Origin: Bordetella parapertussis
GTDB lineage: Bacteria; Pseudomonadota; Gammaproteobacteria; Burkholderiales; Burkholderiaceae_C
Assembly (NCBI GenBank): GCA_945900695.1
Contig: CAMDJU010000048.1
Coordinates: 1-13,289, forward strand
Direction: 5' to 3'
DNA: 13,289 nt
Shown: piece by piece, positions 13,228 to 13,289 of the stretch
How positions within the stretch are numbered: position 1 is the first letter of the stretch
Layout of the letters: each line of letters begins with the position of its first letter
The notes under the pieces: model-generated
The model's database searches: none
The model's input: only the letters and a program-made list of their open reading frames with translations
What the model was told of the DNA's origin: nothing
Made by a program: the position numbers and the translations under genes

Positions 13228-13289
13228 GCGCGGGTGGCGAAATTGGTAGACGCACCAGGTTTAGGTCCTGACGGTAGCAATACTGTGGG
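13228..13289 (+). tRNA. tRNA-Leu(UAG), 3' part outside window
   Basis: The gene starts GCGCGGG, then T8-G9 and the D arm GCGAAATTGGTAGACGC. The anticodon loop TTTAGGT is flanked by CAGG and CCTG, placing the anticodon TAG at 13262-13264; it reads CUA and, with modification, other CUN leucine codons. A long variable arm CGGTA-GCAA-TACTG follows, as expected for a class II tRNA. The T arm and acceptor 3' strand lie beyond the window. C27 faces A43, so the anticodon stem has a mismatch at its base. A TAGAAT at 13156-13161 is the nearest -10-like element, with TTGGTC 14 bases ahead of it, a short spacing. Confidence 0.93.

Noticed and set aside
11985..13271. 428-residue plus-strand ORF overlapping the RND gene and running into the tRNA
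   Set aside because: It is Arg/Gly/Pro-rich and out of frame with an intact RND permease, and it runs into tRNA-Leu, so it is a by-product of base composition.

Overview
The window looks like a chromosomal stretch of a GC-rich betaproteobacterium, probably Burkholderiales and perhaps Comamonadaceae. I infer this from the codon use, the protein flavour and the tRNA-Leu sequence; no database search was possible. It is gene-dense, with short intergenic gaps. I see no insertion sequence, phage gene, CRISPR array or rRNA.

Layout, left to right. (1) 1-763, minus strand: a ferritin-like predicted metal-dependent hydrolase, cut by the window edge. (2) 764-1062: an AT-rich divergent intergenic region with a possible 23-residue ORF. 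(3) 1063-3807, plus strand: a four-gene cell-morphogenesis cassette of bactofilin, membrane-anchored M23/LytM peptidase, second bactofilin (overlapping the peptidase gene) and a RodZ-like protein (cytoplasmic HTH, one membrane segment, Pro/Ala-rich periplasmic tail). (4) 3918-5018, minus: ferrochelatase hemH. (5) 5038-5745, plus: a HAD-IA phosphatase that starts head-to-head with hemH and overlaps hpnE tail-to-tail. (6) 5707-8659, minus: hpnC-hpnD-hpnE, joined by ATGA and TTGA stop/start overlaps, which together make squalene from farnesyl diphosphate. (7) 8677-13122, plus: a well-formed sigma70-type promoter with a TetR-type operator candidate, then a lipoprotein membrane-fusion protein and an RND permease. 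(8) 13183-13289: a strong hairpin, then the 5' part of a tRNA-Leu(UAG) cut by the window end.

Three functional themes stand out. The bactofilin/M23/RodZ-like cassette would couple a cytoplasmic polymer to local peptidoglycan cleavage and, by inference, to the MreB/elongasome system or a substitute for it. hpnCDE supplies squalene, the usual hopanoid precursor, but no cyclase gene is visible. The RND pair is a tripartite efflux pump that lacks its outer-membrane channel here, and its promoter region suggests repression by a TetR-family regulator encoded elsewhere.

The most interesting region is 1063-3807: two unlike bactofilins flank a LytM peptidase, followed by a RodZ-like protein that appears to lack the usual folded RodZ periplasmic domain. 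The individual families are known. I cannot say from sequence alone whether this four-gene combination has been described.
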